64,000 nt of DNA. Source: Tepidibacillus fermentans. GTDB taxonomy: Bacteria > Bacillota > Bacilli > Tepidibacillales > Tepidibacillaceae. A model generated the notes under the pieces. That model had not been told where the DNA came from. It saw nothing but the letters and a program-made list of their open reading frames with translations, and searched no databases. Location of the stretch: positions 1-64,000 of the forward strand of contig NZ_SMAB01000007.1 of assembly GCF_004342885.1 (NCBI RefSeq). Direction: 5' to 3'. The position numbers and the translations under genes are program-made. Shown in pieces: positions 27,359 to 36,246 of this stretch (within the stretch, counting starts at the first letter, position 1; each line of letters starts with the position of its first letter).

Positions 27359-27395
27359 ACTGGGGAGCTCTCTCCCCAGTCCCTAATAGGGGGCT
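27359..27395 (+). other. GC-rich hairpin after flgE and hairpin over the swrD ribosome site
   Basis: ACTGGGGAG (27359-27367) pairs perfectly with CTCCCCAGT (27372-27380) around CTCT. There is no T run, so it is not a standard terminator. Next, CCC (27381-27383) can pair with GGG of AGGGGG, the ribosome site of swrD. The first hairpin may protect the flgE message; the second may limit swrD translation. Both roles are inferred. Confidence 0.6.
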
Positions 27396-27402
27396 ATACA
27401 TA

Positions 27403-27597
27403 ATGATCAAGGTAAACCGATTAGATGGTTCAGAATTCGTCATTAACGGTTTATTAATCGAATCGGTAGAAAGCACCCCAGATACAATTGTCACTTTAAC
27501 TACCGGTAAAAAAATAATGGTCAAGCAAAGTGTGGATGAAATTATTCAACGATTTGAGGATTTTATTCGGCGAACTCATACGATACAAAGTGAGTAA
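27403..27597 (+). CDS. swrD: SwrD/FlbD-family small flagellar protein (YlzI)
   Basis: The 64-residue protein begins MIKVNRLDGSEFVINGLLIE and contains TPDTIVTLTTGKKIMVKQSV, the FlbD family pattern. In B. subtilis SwrD increases motor power and is needed for swarming. It lies between flgE and fliL as in B. subtilis. Confidence 0.92.
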   Translation: MIKVNRLDGSEFVINGLLIESVESTPDTIVTLTTGKKIMVKQSVDEIIQRFEDFIRRTHTIQSE

Positions 27598-27618
27598 AAT
27601 AAGGCGGAGGGTAAAACC

Positions 27619-28065
27619 GTGTTCAAAAACAAATTATTTAATATGTCTTTAATTATTATTATTTCGATCGCTCTATTAGTTGTTGTTGCTTTCTTCTTGT
27701 ATCAATATACTTTTTGGAATGTTAAATCGGTTCAAGGTAATCAAGTGAAAGCACCATCGATTGACGAAATTGTACCATTGACTGTAAAAGTACCTAAAAT
27801 TAGTACAAATTTAGGAGATTCTACGGTTATTGTGCTTGAAATGACTTTACAAATGGATAATAAAGACGCAAAGGTTGAGGCTGAAAAACGAATGTTCCAA
27901 ATTCAAGATAAAGTAAATTTGCTATTAAAGAACCAAACTGCCAAATCTTTTGCGAGTGAGGAAAAAATTAATCAATTTAAGGTGGAATTGATCTCTCGTT
28001 TAAATAAGATTTTATTAGAGGGCAAAGTGGTCCATGTTGATATTACCCAAATCTTTTTACAATAG
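27619..28065 (+). CDS. fliL: Flagellar basal-body protein FliL
   Basis: The 148-residue, single-pass membrane protein (helix about 9-32) has an extracytoplasmic stomatin-like domain that surrounds the stator units and supports motor function. The C-terminal part (VKVELISRLNKILLEGKVVH, then VDITQIFLQ) is typical. It starts with GTG at 27619 after GGCGGAGGG. Confidence 0.94.
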   Translation: MFKNKLFNMSLIIIISIALLVVVAFFLYQYTFWNVKSVQGNQVKAPSIDEIVPLTVKVPKISTNLGDSTVIVLEMTLQMDNKDAKVEAEKRMFQIQDKVNLLLKNQTAKSFASEEKINQFKVELISRLNKILLEGKVVHVDITQIFLQ

Positions 28066-28095
28066 GTTTCCGTATAACTGGGGAGGTGAATTAGA

Positions 28096-29091
28096 ATGAG
28101 CGAGATTCTTTCGCAAAGTGAAATCGATGCACTATTAGCAGCATTATCTTCTGGAGAAATGAATGCAGAAGAACTGAAAAAAGAAGAAGAACAGAAGAAG
28201 GTAAAAGTTTATGATTTCAAAAGGGCACTTCGTTTTTCCAAAGATCAAATTCGAAGTTTAACACGCATTCATGAAAATTTTGCTCGTCTCTTAACCACCC
28301 ATTTTTCGGCACAGCTTAGAACCTTCGTCCAGTTTACGGTCGTTTCCGTTGATCAGTTACCATATGAGGAATTCATTCGTTCGATCCCTAAAATGACGAT
28401 TTTGAACATTTTTGAAGCAAAGCCTCTTGAAGGAAGAATGGTAATAGAAGTAAATCCTAACATCGCCTATGCGATGATGGACCGGGTTTTGGGAGGCCCT
28501 GGAATTGCCCCAGATAAGATTGGGAATTTAACCGAAATTGAAACAATGATTATGGAAAGTATGTTTCGTAAAGTTTTGGATTACTTTCAAGAGGTATGGA
28601 AAAATATAATCGATATCAACCCCCGTTTAGAAATGATGGAAGTGAATCCTCAGTTTATGCAAATTGTTTCGCCTAACGAAACTGTAGCCGTGATCTCTTT
28701 TAATACGAAAATCGGAGATACTTCGGGAATGGTTAATCTTTGTTTGCCACATGTTGTTTTAGAACCGATCATGCCAAAATTATCGTCACATAATTGGTTT
28801 TCAGAGCAAAAAAAAATCGCGAACCAAGAAGATGTAAAAAAATTACAAAAAAGGATTCGTTTCGCAGCATTACCCATTAAAGTGGAATTAGGTCATACTG
28901 AAATAACGATTTCCGACCTTTTACAATTAGATGTTGGAGATGTGATACAATTGGATAAAAATGTAAAAGAACCATTAGTCGCTTCAGTTGGTGATGTACC
29001 AAAATACTATGTACAACCAGGGTTATCAAAGGGAAAGATAGCAGTACAAATCATTGAGAATATAGAGGAAGGGGGGAATCAAAATGAGTAG
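28096..29091 (+). CDS. fliM: Flagellar motor switch protein FliM
   Basis: FliM is the C-ring protein that binds phospho-CheY through its N-terminal peptide, here ILSQSEIDALLAAL (residues 4-17). The middle CheC-like domain and the C-terminal SpoA domain (IKVELGHTEITISDLLQLDV) are complete in 331 residues. The last eight bases overlap the start of fliY. GGGGAGGTG lies upstream of the ATG. Confidence 0.97.
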   Translation: MSEILSQSEIDALLAALSSGEMNAEELKKEEEQKKVKVYDFKRALRFSKDQIRSLTRIHENFARLLTTHFSAQLRTFVQFTVVSVDQLPYEEFIRSIPKMTILNIFEAKPLEGRMVIEVNPNIAYAMMDRVLGGPGIAPDKIGNLTEIETMIMESMFRKVLDYFQEVWKNIIDINPRLEMMEVNPQFMQIVSPNETVAVISFNTKIGDTSGMVNLCLPHVVLEPIMPKLSSHNWFSEQKKIANQEDVKKLQKRIRFAALPIKVELGHTEITISDLLQLDVGDVIQLDKNVKEPLVASVGDVPKYYVQPGLSKGKIAVQIIENIEEGGNQNE

Positions 29092-30274
29092 GGAGATGTT
29101 ATCCCAAGATGAAATCGATGCATTATTAAGACAAACATTAGGGGATCAAGAGAACTCGGTAGATATAGATGAATATTTAACTCCGATGGAACAGGATGCT
29201 TTAGGAGAGATTGGAAATATCTCTTTTGGTAGTGCTTCTACTGCATTATCTACACTATTAGGAACAAAAGTTGAAATTACTACACCTACTGTATCAGCTA
29301 TAGAAAGAAAAAATTTGGCTAATGAATTTCCAACTCCATATGTTGCAGTGTATGTCCAATATACAGATGGTATACAAGGAACGAACGTTCTAGTTATCAA
29401 GTCATCAGACGCTAAGATTATTGCTGATTTGATGATGGGAGGAAGTGGTCAAGTTTTAGACGATAACTTAACGGAGATGGATATTAGTGCAGTGCAAGAA
29501 GCAATGAACCAAATGATGGGTTCATCTGCAACGTCGATGTCCACGATTTTTAATTCAAAAGTTAACATTTCACCGCCAGGAATTGATATTCTTAATTTAA
29601 CCGAGGGAATAGGGGAAGAAAATATTCCAAATGATGATATTCTTATTAAAGTTTCCTTCCGTCTGCGTGTAGGGACGTTAATTGATTCGAATATCATGCA
29701 AATAACAACCGTTGATTTAGCAAAAAAGATGGTTGGTCAGTTATTAGGAACAGATACTTCAAGTACAAATTCTTCCACTCGTAATGTTCAAGAAGAGACA
29801 AGCAATGATTATGATTTATCTAATCTACATGATGTGATTGATCTTCCAAAAGGGATTGAATATCAGTCAAAACCGACGAACCGTTATGAAAAAGGAGATA
29901 CCTATTATCATTCTTCTGGAAATGTAACGAATAAAGAGCAAGTAAATCAGAATCCCAAAATACAAACCGCACAATTTGCAGATTTTGATTTACAAAAATC
30001 TGTAAAAAACTTAGATCCTAATTTAGAAATCTTGATGGATATTCCTTTACAAATTACAGTAGAATTAGGTAGAACAAGAAAAATGATCAAAGAGATTTTA
30101 GAATTGGCACAGGGTTCAATCATTGAATTAGATAAATTAGCTGGAGAACCTGTGGATATTCTTGCAAACAATAAGTTAATTGCTAAAGGTGAAGTGGTCG
30201 TTATTGATGAAAATTTTGGCGTCAGGGTCACAGATATTATTAGTCAATCTGATCGAATTCGCAAATTGCAATAA
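29084..30274 (+). CDS. fliY: Flagellar motor switch phosphatase FliY
   Basis: FliY is the Bacillus-type C-ring protein, combining a CheY-P phosphatase with a FliN-like end. The N-terminal CheY-binding peptide is MLSQDEIDALL. The CheC-like domain has two ExxN phosphatase motifs, EIGNISFGSASTALS near 43-57 and QEAMNQMMGSSATSM. After a Ser/Asn-rich linker (about 225-305) the FliN/SpoA domain (PLQITVELGRTRKMIKEILE) closes the 396-residue protein. Its ATG overlaps the fliM end. Confidence 0.96.
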   Translation: MSREMLSQDEIDALLRQTLGDQENSVDIDEYLTPMEQDALGEIGNISFGSASTALSTLLGTKVEITTPTVSAIERKNLANEFPTPYVAVYVQYTDGIQGTNVLVIKSSDAKIIADLMMGGSGQVLDDNLTEMDISAVQEAMNQMMGSSATSMSTIFNSKVNISPPGIDILNLTEGIGEENIPNDDILIKVSFRLRVGTLIDSNIMQITTVDLAKKMVGQLLGTDTSSTNSSTRNVQEETSNDYDLSNLHDVIDLPKGIEYQSKPTNRYEKGDTYYHSSGNVTNKEQVNQNPKIQTAQFADFDLQKSVKNLDPNLEILMDIPLQITVELGRTRKMIKEILELAQGSIIELDKLAGEPVDILANNKLIAKGEVVVIDENFGVRVTDIISQSDRIRKLQ

Positions 30275-30296
30275 TCATGAAAGGAGAAAGAACAAT

Positions 30297-30659
30297 ATGG
30301 GAAAAAGAATTTTAGTTGTTGATGATGCAGCGTTTATGAGAATGATGATTAAGGAAATTTTAACTAAAAATGGTTTTGAGGTAATTGGTGAAGCGAGCGA
30401 TGGAATACAGGCTGTGGAAAAGTATAAAGAACTCCGACCAGATTTGGTAACCTTAGATATTACGATGCCTGAAATGGATGGCATTACAGCACTAAAAGAA
30501 ATTAAAAAAATTGATCCGAATGTAAAAGTGATCATGTGTTCAGCAATGGGACAACAAGCAATGGTTATTGATGCAATTCAAGCAGGAGCGAAAGACTTTA
30601 TTGTTAAACCTTTCCAGGCTGATCGTGTGATTGAAGCGATTACGAAAGCACTTGGATAA
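30297..30659 (+). CDS. cheY: Chemotaxis response regulator CheY
   Basis: The 120-residue single receiver domain carries signals from CheA to the switch. The acid pocket is VVDDAAF, the phosphoacceptor is Asp54 (LDITMPEMDG), the signalling Ser is in CSAMGQQ and the Lys in VKPF. The ATG at 30297 follows AAAGGAG; a longer reading frame extends upstream into fliY but lacks a ribosome site. Confidence 0.97.
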   Translation: MGKRILVVDDAAFMRMMIKEILTKNGFEVIGEASDGIQAVEKYKELRPDLVTLDITMPEMDGITALKEIKKIDPNVKVIMCSAMGQQAMVIDAIQAGAKDFIVKPFQADRVIEAITKALG

Positions 30660-30661
30660 GG

Positions 30662-31282
30662 ATGACATCATATGGTTCGTTTTTTTCATTATTCATTATT
30701 TTCTTATTGTCCCCATCTCAGATTTCATTTGCAGAGGAAAATCAAACTTTTCAAGAACCTAATCTGGGGTGGCAATTCTTTAAACTTATTTTCTTTTTGT
30801 TTCTCATATTAGCAATGATCTACTTTCTGTTTCGTTTTCTCTCCCGGAAAAACGGTTTGGTTCGCTCAAATGCTTTTCAACTTCTTGGAGGGATTCCATT
30901 AGGACAAAATAAATCGATTCAATTCGTGGAAATAGGTCAAAAAATTTATGTTTTAGGTATTGGACAAGATGTTCACTTGTTACAGATCATTGATAACCAA
31001 GAAGAATTGCAACAAATAAGAGATTTGGTATCTGCTCCTTCTATCGCAAATGATAGATTGATAGGATGGTTAAATCACATAAAATCTGTTTTTTCTCCTT
31101 TAAAACGTTTCATGGAGAAGAAAAATTTAGAAAAAATCCACTCAATAAAATCATTTGAAGAATTACTGAATCGAAAAATGGCAGACTTAAAAGAGCAACG
31201 AACACAATCATTAAAGGAAATTATTCACACGAAAAGTGATACCTCAACAGAAAAATTAGGGAAAAGGGATTCAGATGAATAA
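30662..31282 (+). CDS. fliO: Flagellar biosynthetic protein FliO/FliZ
   Basis: This membrane protein helps assemble FliP in the export gate. It has an N-terminal signal-like helix (about 5-22, ending SFAEE), then a second membrane helix (about 38-58), then the cytoplasmic FliO domain with GIPLGQNKSIQFVEIGQKIY. At 206 residues it matches the FliZ/FliO proteins of Bacilli. The ATG at 30662 is very close to AAGG, so the exact start is less sure. The end overlaps fliP. Confidence 0.88.
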   Translation: MTSYGSFFSLFIIFLLSPSQISFAEENQTFQEPNLGWQFFKLIFFLFLILAMIYFLFRFLSRKNGLVRSNAFQLLGGIPLGQNKSIQFVEIGQKIYVLGIGQDVHLLQIIDNQEELQQIRDLVSAPSIANDRLIGWLNHIKSVFSPLKRFMEKKNLEKIHSIKSFEELLNRKMADLKEQRTQSLKEIIHTKSDTSTEKLGKRDSDE

Positions 31283-32036
31283 GAAAATTGGCTATATATT
31301 TTTTGGCTTCTTCATTTTCCTGTTGTTCATTCCTCTAACTGTTCATGCTGAATCGAGTGTAGTTATACCTGGATTCGATTTTAAAGTAGGAACATCGGAT
31401 CAACCTCAGGATGTAATGACATCTCTTCAGATTTTGTTGCTATTAACTGTTCTATCATTGGCACCTGCAATTTTAATATTAATGACGAGCTTTACTAGAA
31501 TCGTCATTGTTCTATCATTTGTGAGAAATGCACTAGCTACTCAGCAAATGCCACCAAATCAAGTGATTATAGGATTAGCATTATTCTTAACGTTGTTTGT
31601 CATGGGACCAACTTTTACCGAAGTGAATCAAAAGGCGTTACAACCATATATGAATGGGAAAATTACTCAACAACAAGCCTTTAATGAAGCAGCAAAGCCC
31701 TTTAAGCAATTTATGATCAAACAAACAAGAGAAAAAGATATTCTTTTATTTTTAAATTATGCCAAAATGGACAAGCCAAAAAACGTGGATCAAATGCCTC
31801 TTAGTGTGCTAGTTCCAGCATTTGCAATTAGTGAATTAAAAACAGCGTTTCAAATGGGCTTCATGATTTTTATACCATTCTTAATTATCGATATGGTTGT
31901 ATCGAGTATCTTAATGGCAATGGGAATGATGATGCTCCCACCAGTTATGATTTCATTACCATTTAAGATTTTACTATTTATACTTGTTGATGGATGGTAT
32001 TTAGTTGTGAAATCTTTATTAGAAAGCTTCCATTAG
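31275..32036 (+). CDS. fliP: Flagellar export gate protein FliP
   Basis: FliP is a core channel subunit of the export gate. A cleavable signal peptide is present (about 1-25, ...PLTVHAES), followed by conserved membrane segments with LTSFTRIVIVLSFVRNALAT-type sequence, QMPPNQVIIGLALFLT and the C-terminal MMMLPPVMISLPFKILLFIL. It has 253 residues and overlaps fliO by eight bases. Confidence 0.97.
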   Translation: MNKKIGYIFFGFFIFLLFIPLTVHAESSVVIPGFDFKVGTSDQPQDVMTSLQILLLLTVLSLAPAILILMTSFTRIVIVLSFVRNALATQQMPPNQVIIGLALFLTLFVMGPTFTEVNQKALQPYMNGKITQQQAFNEAAKPFKQFMIKQTREKDILLFLNYAKMDKPKNVDQMPLSVLVPAFAISELKTAFQMGFMIFIPFLIIDMVVSSILMAMGMMMLPPVMISLPFKILLFILVDGWYLVVKSLLESFH

Positions 32037-32048
32037 GAGTGGAAAACT

Positions 32049-32318
32049 ATGTCGGAAAACTTTGTGATTCATCTTTTTGAGAATGCCGTTTATACGATCT
32101 TAATCGTAAGTGCACCGGTCATCGGTTTGGGCCTTTTAGTAGGATTACTGGTTAGTATTTTTCAAGCAACTACGCAAATTCAAGAACAAACATTAGCTTT
32201 TGTTCCTAAGATTGTTGCTGTTTTACTTGCTATTGTTTTTTTTGGACCATGGATGCTATCTCGATTAGTAGAATTTACTCAAGCAATCTTTGGCCAATTA
32301 GGTAATTTTATAGGATGA
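32049..32318 (+). CDS. fliQ: Flagellar export gate protein FliQ
   Basis: The 89-residue, two-helix membrane protein has the signature VGLLVSIFQATTQIQEQTLA and KIVAVLLAIVFFGPWML. It packs around the FliP5-FliR core of the export gate. It lies 12 bases after fliP. Confidence 0.96.
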   Translation: MSENFVIHLFENAVYTILIVSAPVIGLGLLVGLLVSIFQATTQIQEQTLAFVPKIVAVLLAIVFFGPWMLSRLVEFTQAIFGQLGNFIG

Positions 32319-32325
32319 TATCTTC

Positions 32326-33105
32326 ATGTTTACATTTACATACTTTTATCTATTCTTACTTGTCTTTATTCGAATGACATCATTTTTTGTAACTGCTCCC
32401 GTTTTTTCTTCACGAGGAGTTCCAACATCTTATAAACTAGGATTCGCCTTTTTCATTTCATTGGTTATTTTACCTGTGATTAAGGTGAATGTTAATGATT
32501 TGACAATCGATGGAACCTATTTGTTTTATCTTTTTCGTGAAATTTTGGTTGGTTTAGCATTGGGATGGCTTGCACAATTACTTTTTATGTCTGTTCAAGT
32601 TGCAGGCTCATTGATTGACATGCAAATTGGTTTTGCGATCGCCAATGTAATTGATCCGCAAACAGGAATTCAAAGTCCTATTATGGGAAATTTCAAATAT
32701 ATGTTTGCCATTCTTTTATTACTAGCTTTAGATGGTCACCATCTTTTTATTGATGGTATAGTTTCTAGTTACTATAAAATCCCTATTGGTATGGATTGGA
32801 TATCTCAGCTTGATCACGAGTCTATCATTCGTTTTGGTATCGATATATTCCAATCGATGTTTATTATCGCGTTTAAGATGGCTGCGCCAATCGTTGGAAC
32901 GGTTTTTTTAAGTGACATGGCATTGGGAATTGTTTCAAGAACTGTTCCTCAATTCAATATCTTTGTTGTAGGTTTACCAATCAAAATCATCGTTACCTTT
33001 TTGATGATGATTGTGATCGCCCCAGGGTTCATTTATATTTTAAAACAACTCTTTGCAGAGACGTTTATTTCGATGAAACAATTGCTAGATTTAATGGGGT
33101 CATAA
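32326..33105 (+). CDS. fliR: Flagellar export gate protein FliR
   Basis: The 259-residue multi-pass membrane protein has the family motifs FREILVGLALGWLAQLLFMS, MQIGFAIANVIDPQTG and GLPIKIIVTFLMM. One copy per export gate nucleates the FliPQR channel. The gene follows fliQ by seven bases and flhB begins one base after its stop. Confidence 0.95.
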   Translation: MFTFTYFYLFLLVFIRMTSFFVTAPVFSSRGVPTSYKLGFAFFISLVILPVIKVNVNDLTIDGTYLFYLFREILVGLALGWLAQLLFMSVQVAGSLIDMQIGFAIANVIDPQTGIQSPIMGNFKYMFAILLLLALDGHHLFIDGIVSSYYKIPIGMDWISQLDHESIIRFGIDIFQSMFIIAFKMAAPIVGTVFLSDMALGIVSRTVPQFNIFVVGLPIKIIVTFLMMIVIAPGFIYILKQLFAETFISMKQLLDLMGS

Positions 33106-33106
33106 T

Positions 33107-34198
33107 ATGAAGCAACTACCAATGAATCTGCAATATTTTGCAGGTGAGAAAACTGAAAAAGCAACGCCCCAGAAAAAAAAGGAGGCGCGTAAGAAAGGGC
33201 AGGTTGCCAAAACAGCAGAACTTTCCTCTGCAATTATCTTTCTATTATCATTTTTACTATTTTATTTATCAGGCCCTTATTTATCCAAACATATATTGAA
33301 TATTTATAGAAAGTTTTTTAATCAATATCTTTTATATGATGTAACTATAGATAACATACGACCACTTTTTCTTGGAATACTTTCTGATTTAATCTGGGCA
33401 ATACTTCCGATTTTTGCGATTACGTTGATTGGGGGCCTTACCGGAAACTTAATGCAGATTGGTTTTATGTTTATCAGTGAACCCTTAAAGATTAAATTAG
33501 ATCGGTTAAATCCGCTAGAAGGGGCAAAAAGAATTTTCTCCAAAAGAGCACTTGTTGATCTATTAAAATCGATTTTTAAAATTATCGTAGTTGGTTATAC
33601 AACTTATGCTGTTTTATGGGATAACAGAGAAAAATTATTAAGTTTATATCAGTTTGATCTGAATGGGATCGTTTCGATTATCGGTAAATTAATGCTAGAA
33701 ATTGGGTTAAAGTCCTCAGTTTTGTTCATTGTCCTATCTATATTTGATTATGTATATCAACGTTACGATTACGAGAAAAATCTTCGGATGTCTAAACAGG
33801 AGATAAAAGAGGAATTTAAGAAATCAGAAGGTGATCCTTTAATTAAAGGGAAAATAAAAGAAAGGCAACGACAAATGGCTATGAGTAGAATGATGCAAGC
33901 GATACCTGAAGCAGATGTCGTGATTACAAACCCTACTCACTTTGCAGTAGCCATTTCCTATAAACCAAATGAAATGGAAGCCCCTAAAGTCGTTGCCAAA
34001 GGTATGGATTATTTAGCATTGAAAATAAAAGAGGTAGCAAAAGAACATGACATTGCTATCGTTGAAAATAAGTGGTTAGCTAGATCTTTATACTATCAAT
34101 TGGAAATTGATGATTTTATTCCGACTGAATTATATCAAGCAGTCGCAGAAGTCTTGGCTTACGTTTATCGAATTAAGGGTGTAGCCAAGGTTAAATAG
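33107..34198 (+). CDS. flhB: Flagellar export switch protein FlhB
   Basis: FlhB controls the change from rod/hook to filament export. The N-terminal tail has LQYFAGEKTEKATPQKKKEA, four membrane helices follow, and the cytoplasmic domain has the autocleavage motif Asn275-Pro-Thr-His278 (VITNPTHFAVAISY). The 363-residue length is standard. An in-frame ATG at 33122 could also serve as the start. Confidence 0.97.
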   Translation: MKQLPMNLQYFAGEKTEKATPQKKKEARKKGQVAKTAELSSAIIFLLSFLLFYLSGPYLSKHILNIYRKFFNQYLLYDVTIDNIRPLFLGILSDLIWAILPIFAITLIGGLTGNLMQIGFMFISEPLKIKLDRLNPLEGAKRIFSKRALVDLLKSIFKIIVVGYTTYAVLWDNREKLLSLYQFDLNGIVSIIGKLMLEIGLKSSVLFIVLSIFDYVYQRYDYEKNLRMSKQEIKEEFKKSEGDPLIKGKIKERQRQMAMSRMMQAIPEADVVITNPTHFAVAISYKPNEMEAPKVVAKGMDYLALKIKEVAKEHDIAIVENKWLARSLYYQLEIDDFIPTELYQAVAEVLAYVYRIKGVAKVK

Positions 34199-34212
34199 GG
34201 AGGAGAACAGAG

Positions 34213-36246
34213 TTGAAACAGTTTCGACAGATTGCCATACCAGTCACCATTGTTCTTATAATCATGATGATGGTTCTTCCTCTGCCTACATGGTTATTAA
34301 GCTTTCTCCTTATTATCAATATTTCGCTATCATTAACGATTCTATTAGTTTCAATGTTTACGACAGAACCGCTGCAATTTTCCATCTTTCCTTCATTGCT
34401 ATTAATTACAACATTGTTTCGACTTGCTTTAAACGTATCAACCACCCGTTCGATTTTAACACGTGGTGATGCAGGGAAAGTCATTGAGGCATTCGGGCAA
34501 TTTGTTGTTGGGGGAAATCCAGTAGTTGGTTTTATTGTTTTTATGATACTTGTTGTGATCCAATTCGTAGTTATTACAAAAGGATCAGAACGAGTAGCGG
34601 AAGTAGCTGCACGTTTTACCCTGGATGCAATGCCGGGAAAACAGATGAGTATTGATGCAGATCTAAATGCGGGTATGATTACGGAACAGGAAGCAAGGGA
34701 AAGACGAAGAACGATTGAAAGGGAAGCAGATTTTTATGGAGCAATGGACGGAGCGAGTAAATTTGTAAAAGGTGATGCCATTGCGGGAATTGTTATTCTG
34801 ATTATTAATATTATTGGCGGTTTTATCATTGGAATGGTTTATTTTCATCTTGATGTAGCTCAGTCTGCAGCAAGGTTTACATTATTATCTATCGGTGATG
34901 GATTGGTAAGTCAAATCCCCGCTCTAATGATCTCAACAGCAACTGGTATTATTGTTACGAGAGCTGCATCAGAAGGTAATTTAAGTGAAGATGTAACTAG
35001 TCAAATTTTCGCTTATCCTAAACTTTTGTATATTGTTGCAGCCACTATTGCAGTACTAGGATTTTTTATATCTCCAATTACTACCTTTCCAGTTGCTGGT
35101 GTCTTAGCAATAGGTGGGTACCGTATGCAACAGAACCAATTAAAAGAACAAGTGATCAATGAACAAATTGAAGAAGAGCAAGAAATGGAACAAATACGTA
35201 GTCCTGAAAATGTTATGCAGTTGCTTTCTATTGATCCGATTGAATTTGAATTTGGCTACGGTTTGATTCCACTAGCTGATGCAAACCAGGGAGGTGACTT
35301 GTTAGATCGGGTTATCATGATTCGTAGGCAAATTGCCCTCGAATTGGGTTTAATGGTACCTGTTATTCGTATTCGTGATAATATTCAATTAAAACCAAAT
35401 CAGTACATCATTAAAATTCGTGGTAACCTTGTTGCAGAAGGTGAGATCTTACTTGATCATTACTTAGCGATGAGTTCAGGAGTGGATGATGATTCAGTTA
35501 CAGGGATTGAAACGACAGAACCAGCTTTTGGATTACCAGCTTTGTGGATTAATGAAGAAGTGAGAGAAAAAGCGGAGATAGCAGGTTATACCGTTGTTGA
35601 TGCTCCTTCTGTTGTGGCTACTCATCTAACGGAAGTTATCAAACGACACGCTCACGAATTATTAGGAAGACAAGAAGTACGAGCACTTGTAGATCATGTA
35701 AAAGAATCACAACCAGCTCTTATTGAAGAACTAGTTCCAAACTTGTTATCGATAGGGGAGATTCAAAAGGTTTTAGCGAATTTACTTAAAGAGAAAGTTT
35801 CAATCAGAAATCTTGTAACGATTTTTGAAACACTAGCTGATTATGCTAGTTATACAAAAGACCCGTTCGTATTAACCGAGTATGTAAGACAAGCCCTAGC
35901 AAGACAAATCACTTTACAATATGCAGAAAATGGCAAACTGTTAAAAGTAATTACAATTGGTCCCGATCTAGAAAAGAAGATTGCAGAGAGCATTCAACAT
36001 TCAGAACAAGGAAATTATTTAGCTTTAGACCCTACCACTTCCCAAATCATTTATCGTAATGTAAGCGAGCAAATCAATCGAATCGTAAAAACGGGAAGTC
36101 AACCTATTTTTTTAATTTCGCCTATGATTCGAATGTATTTTAGACAAGTAGTAGAACGTCTTATGCCAGAAGTTCCGGTTTTATCTTATAATGAATTAGA
36201 ACCTCATGTTGAAGTGCAAAGCATAGGAGTGGTGAATTTACAGTGA
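34213..36246 (+). CDS. flhA: Flagellar export protein FlhA
   Basis: FlhA is the nonameric export gate protein. In its 677 residues, eight N-terminal membrane helices include the FHIPEP-type cytoplasmic loop (ERVAEVAARFTLDAMPGKQM, then SIDADLNAGMITEQEARERR). The large C-terminal domain docks chaperones and FliJ. It starts with TTG at 34213 after GGGAGGAG. The stop overlaps the flhF GTG. Confidence 0.97.
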   Translation: MKQFRQIAIPVTIVLIIMMMVLPLPTWLLSFLLIINISLSLTILLVSMFTTEPLQFSIFPSLLLITTLFRLALNVSTTRSILTRGDAGKVIEAFGQFVVGGNPVVGFIVFMILVVIQFVVITKGSERVAEVAARFTLDAMPGKQMSIDADLNAGMITEQEARERRRTIEREADFYGAMDGASKFVKGDAIAGIVILIINIIGGFIIGMVYFHLDVAQSAARFTLLSIGDGLVSQIPALMISTATGIIVTRAASEGNLSEDVTSQIFAYPKLLYIVAATIAVLGFFISPITTFPVAGVLAIGGYRMQQNQLKEQVINEQIEEEQEMEQIRSPENVMQLLSIDPIEFEFGYGLIPLADANQGGDLLDRVIMIRRQIALELGLMVPVIRIRDNIQLKPNQYIIKIRGNLVAEGEILLDHYLAMSSGVDDDSVTGIETTEPAFGLPALWINEEVREKAEIAGYTVVDAPSVVATHLTEVIKRHAHELLGRQEVRALVDHVKESQPALIEELVPNLLSIGEIQKVLANLLKEKVSIRNLVTIFETLADYASYTKDPFVLTEYVRQALARQITLQYAENGKLLKVITIGPDLEKKIAESIQHSEQGNYLALDPTTSQIIYRNVSEQINRIVKTGSQPIFLISPMIRMYFRQVVERLMPEVPVLSYNELEPHVEVQSIGVVNLQ

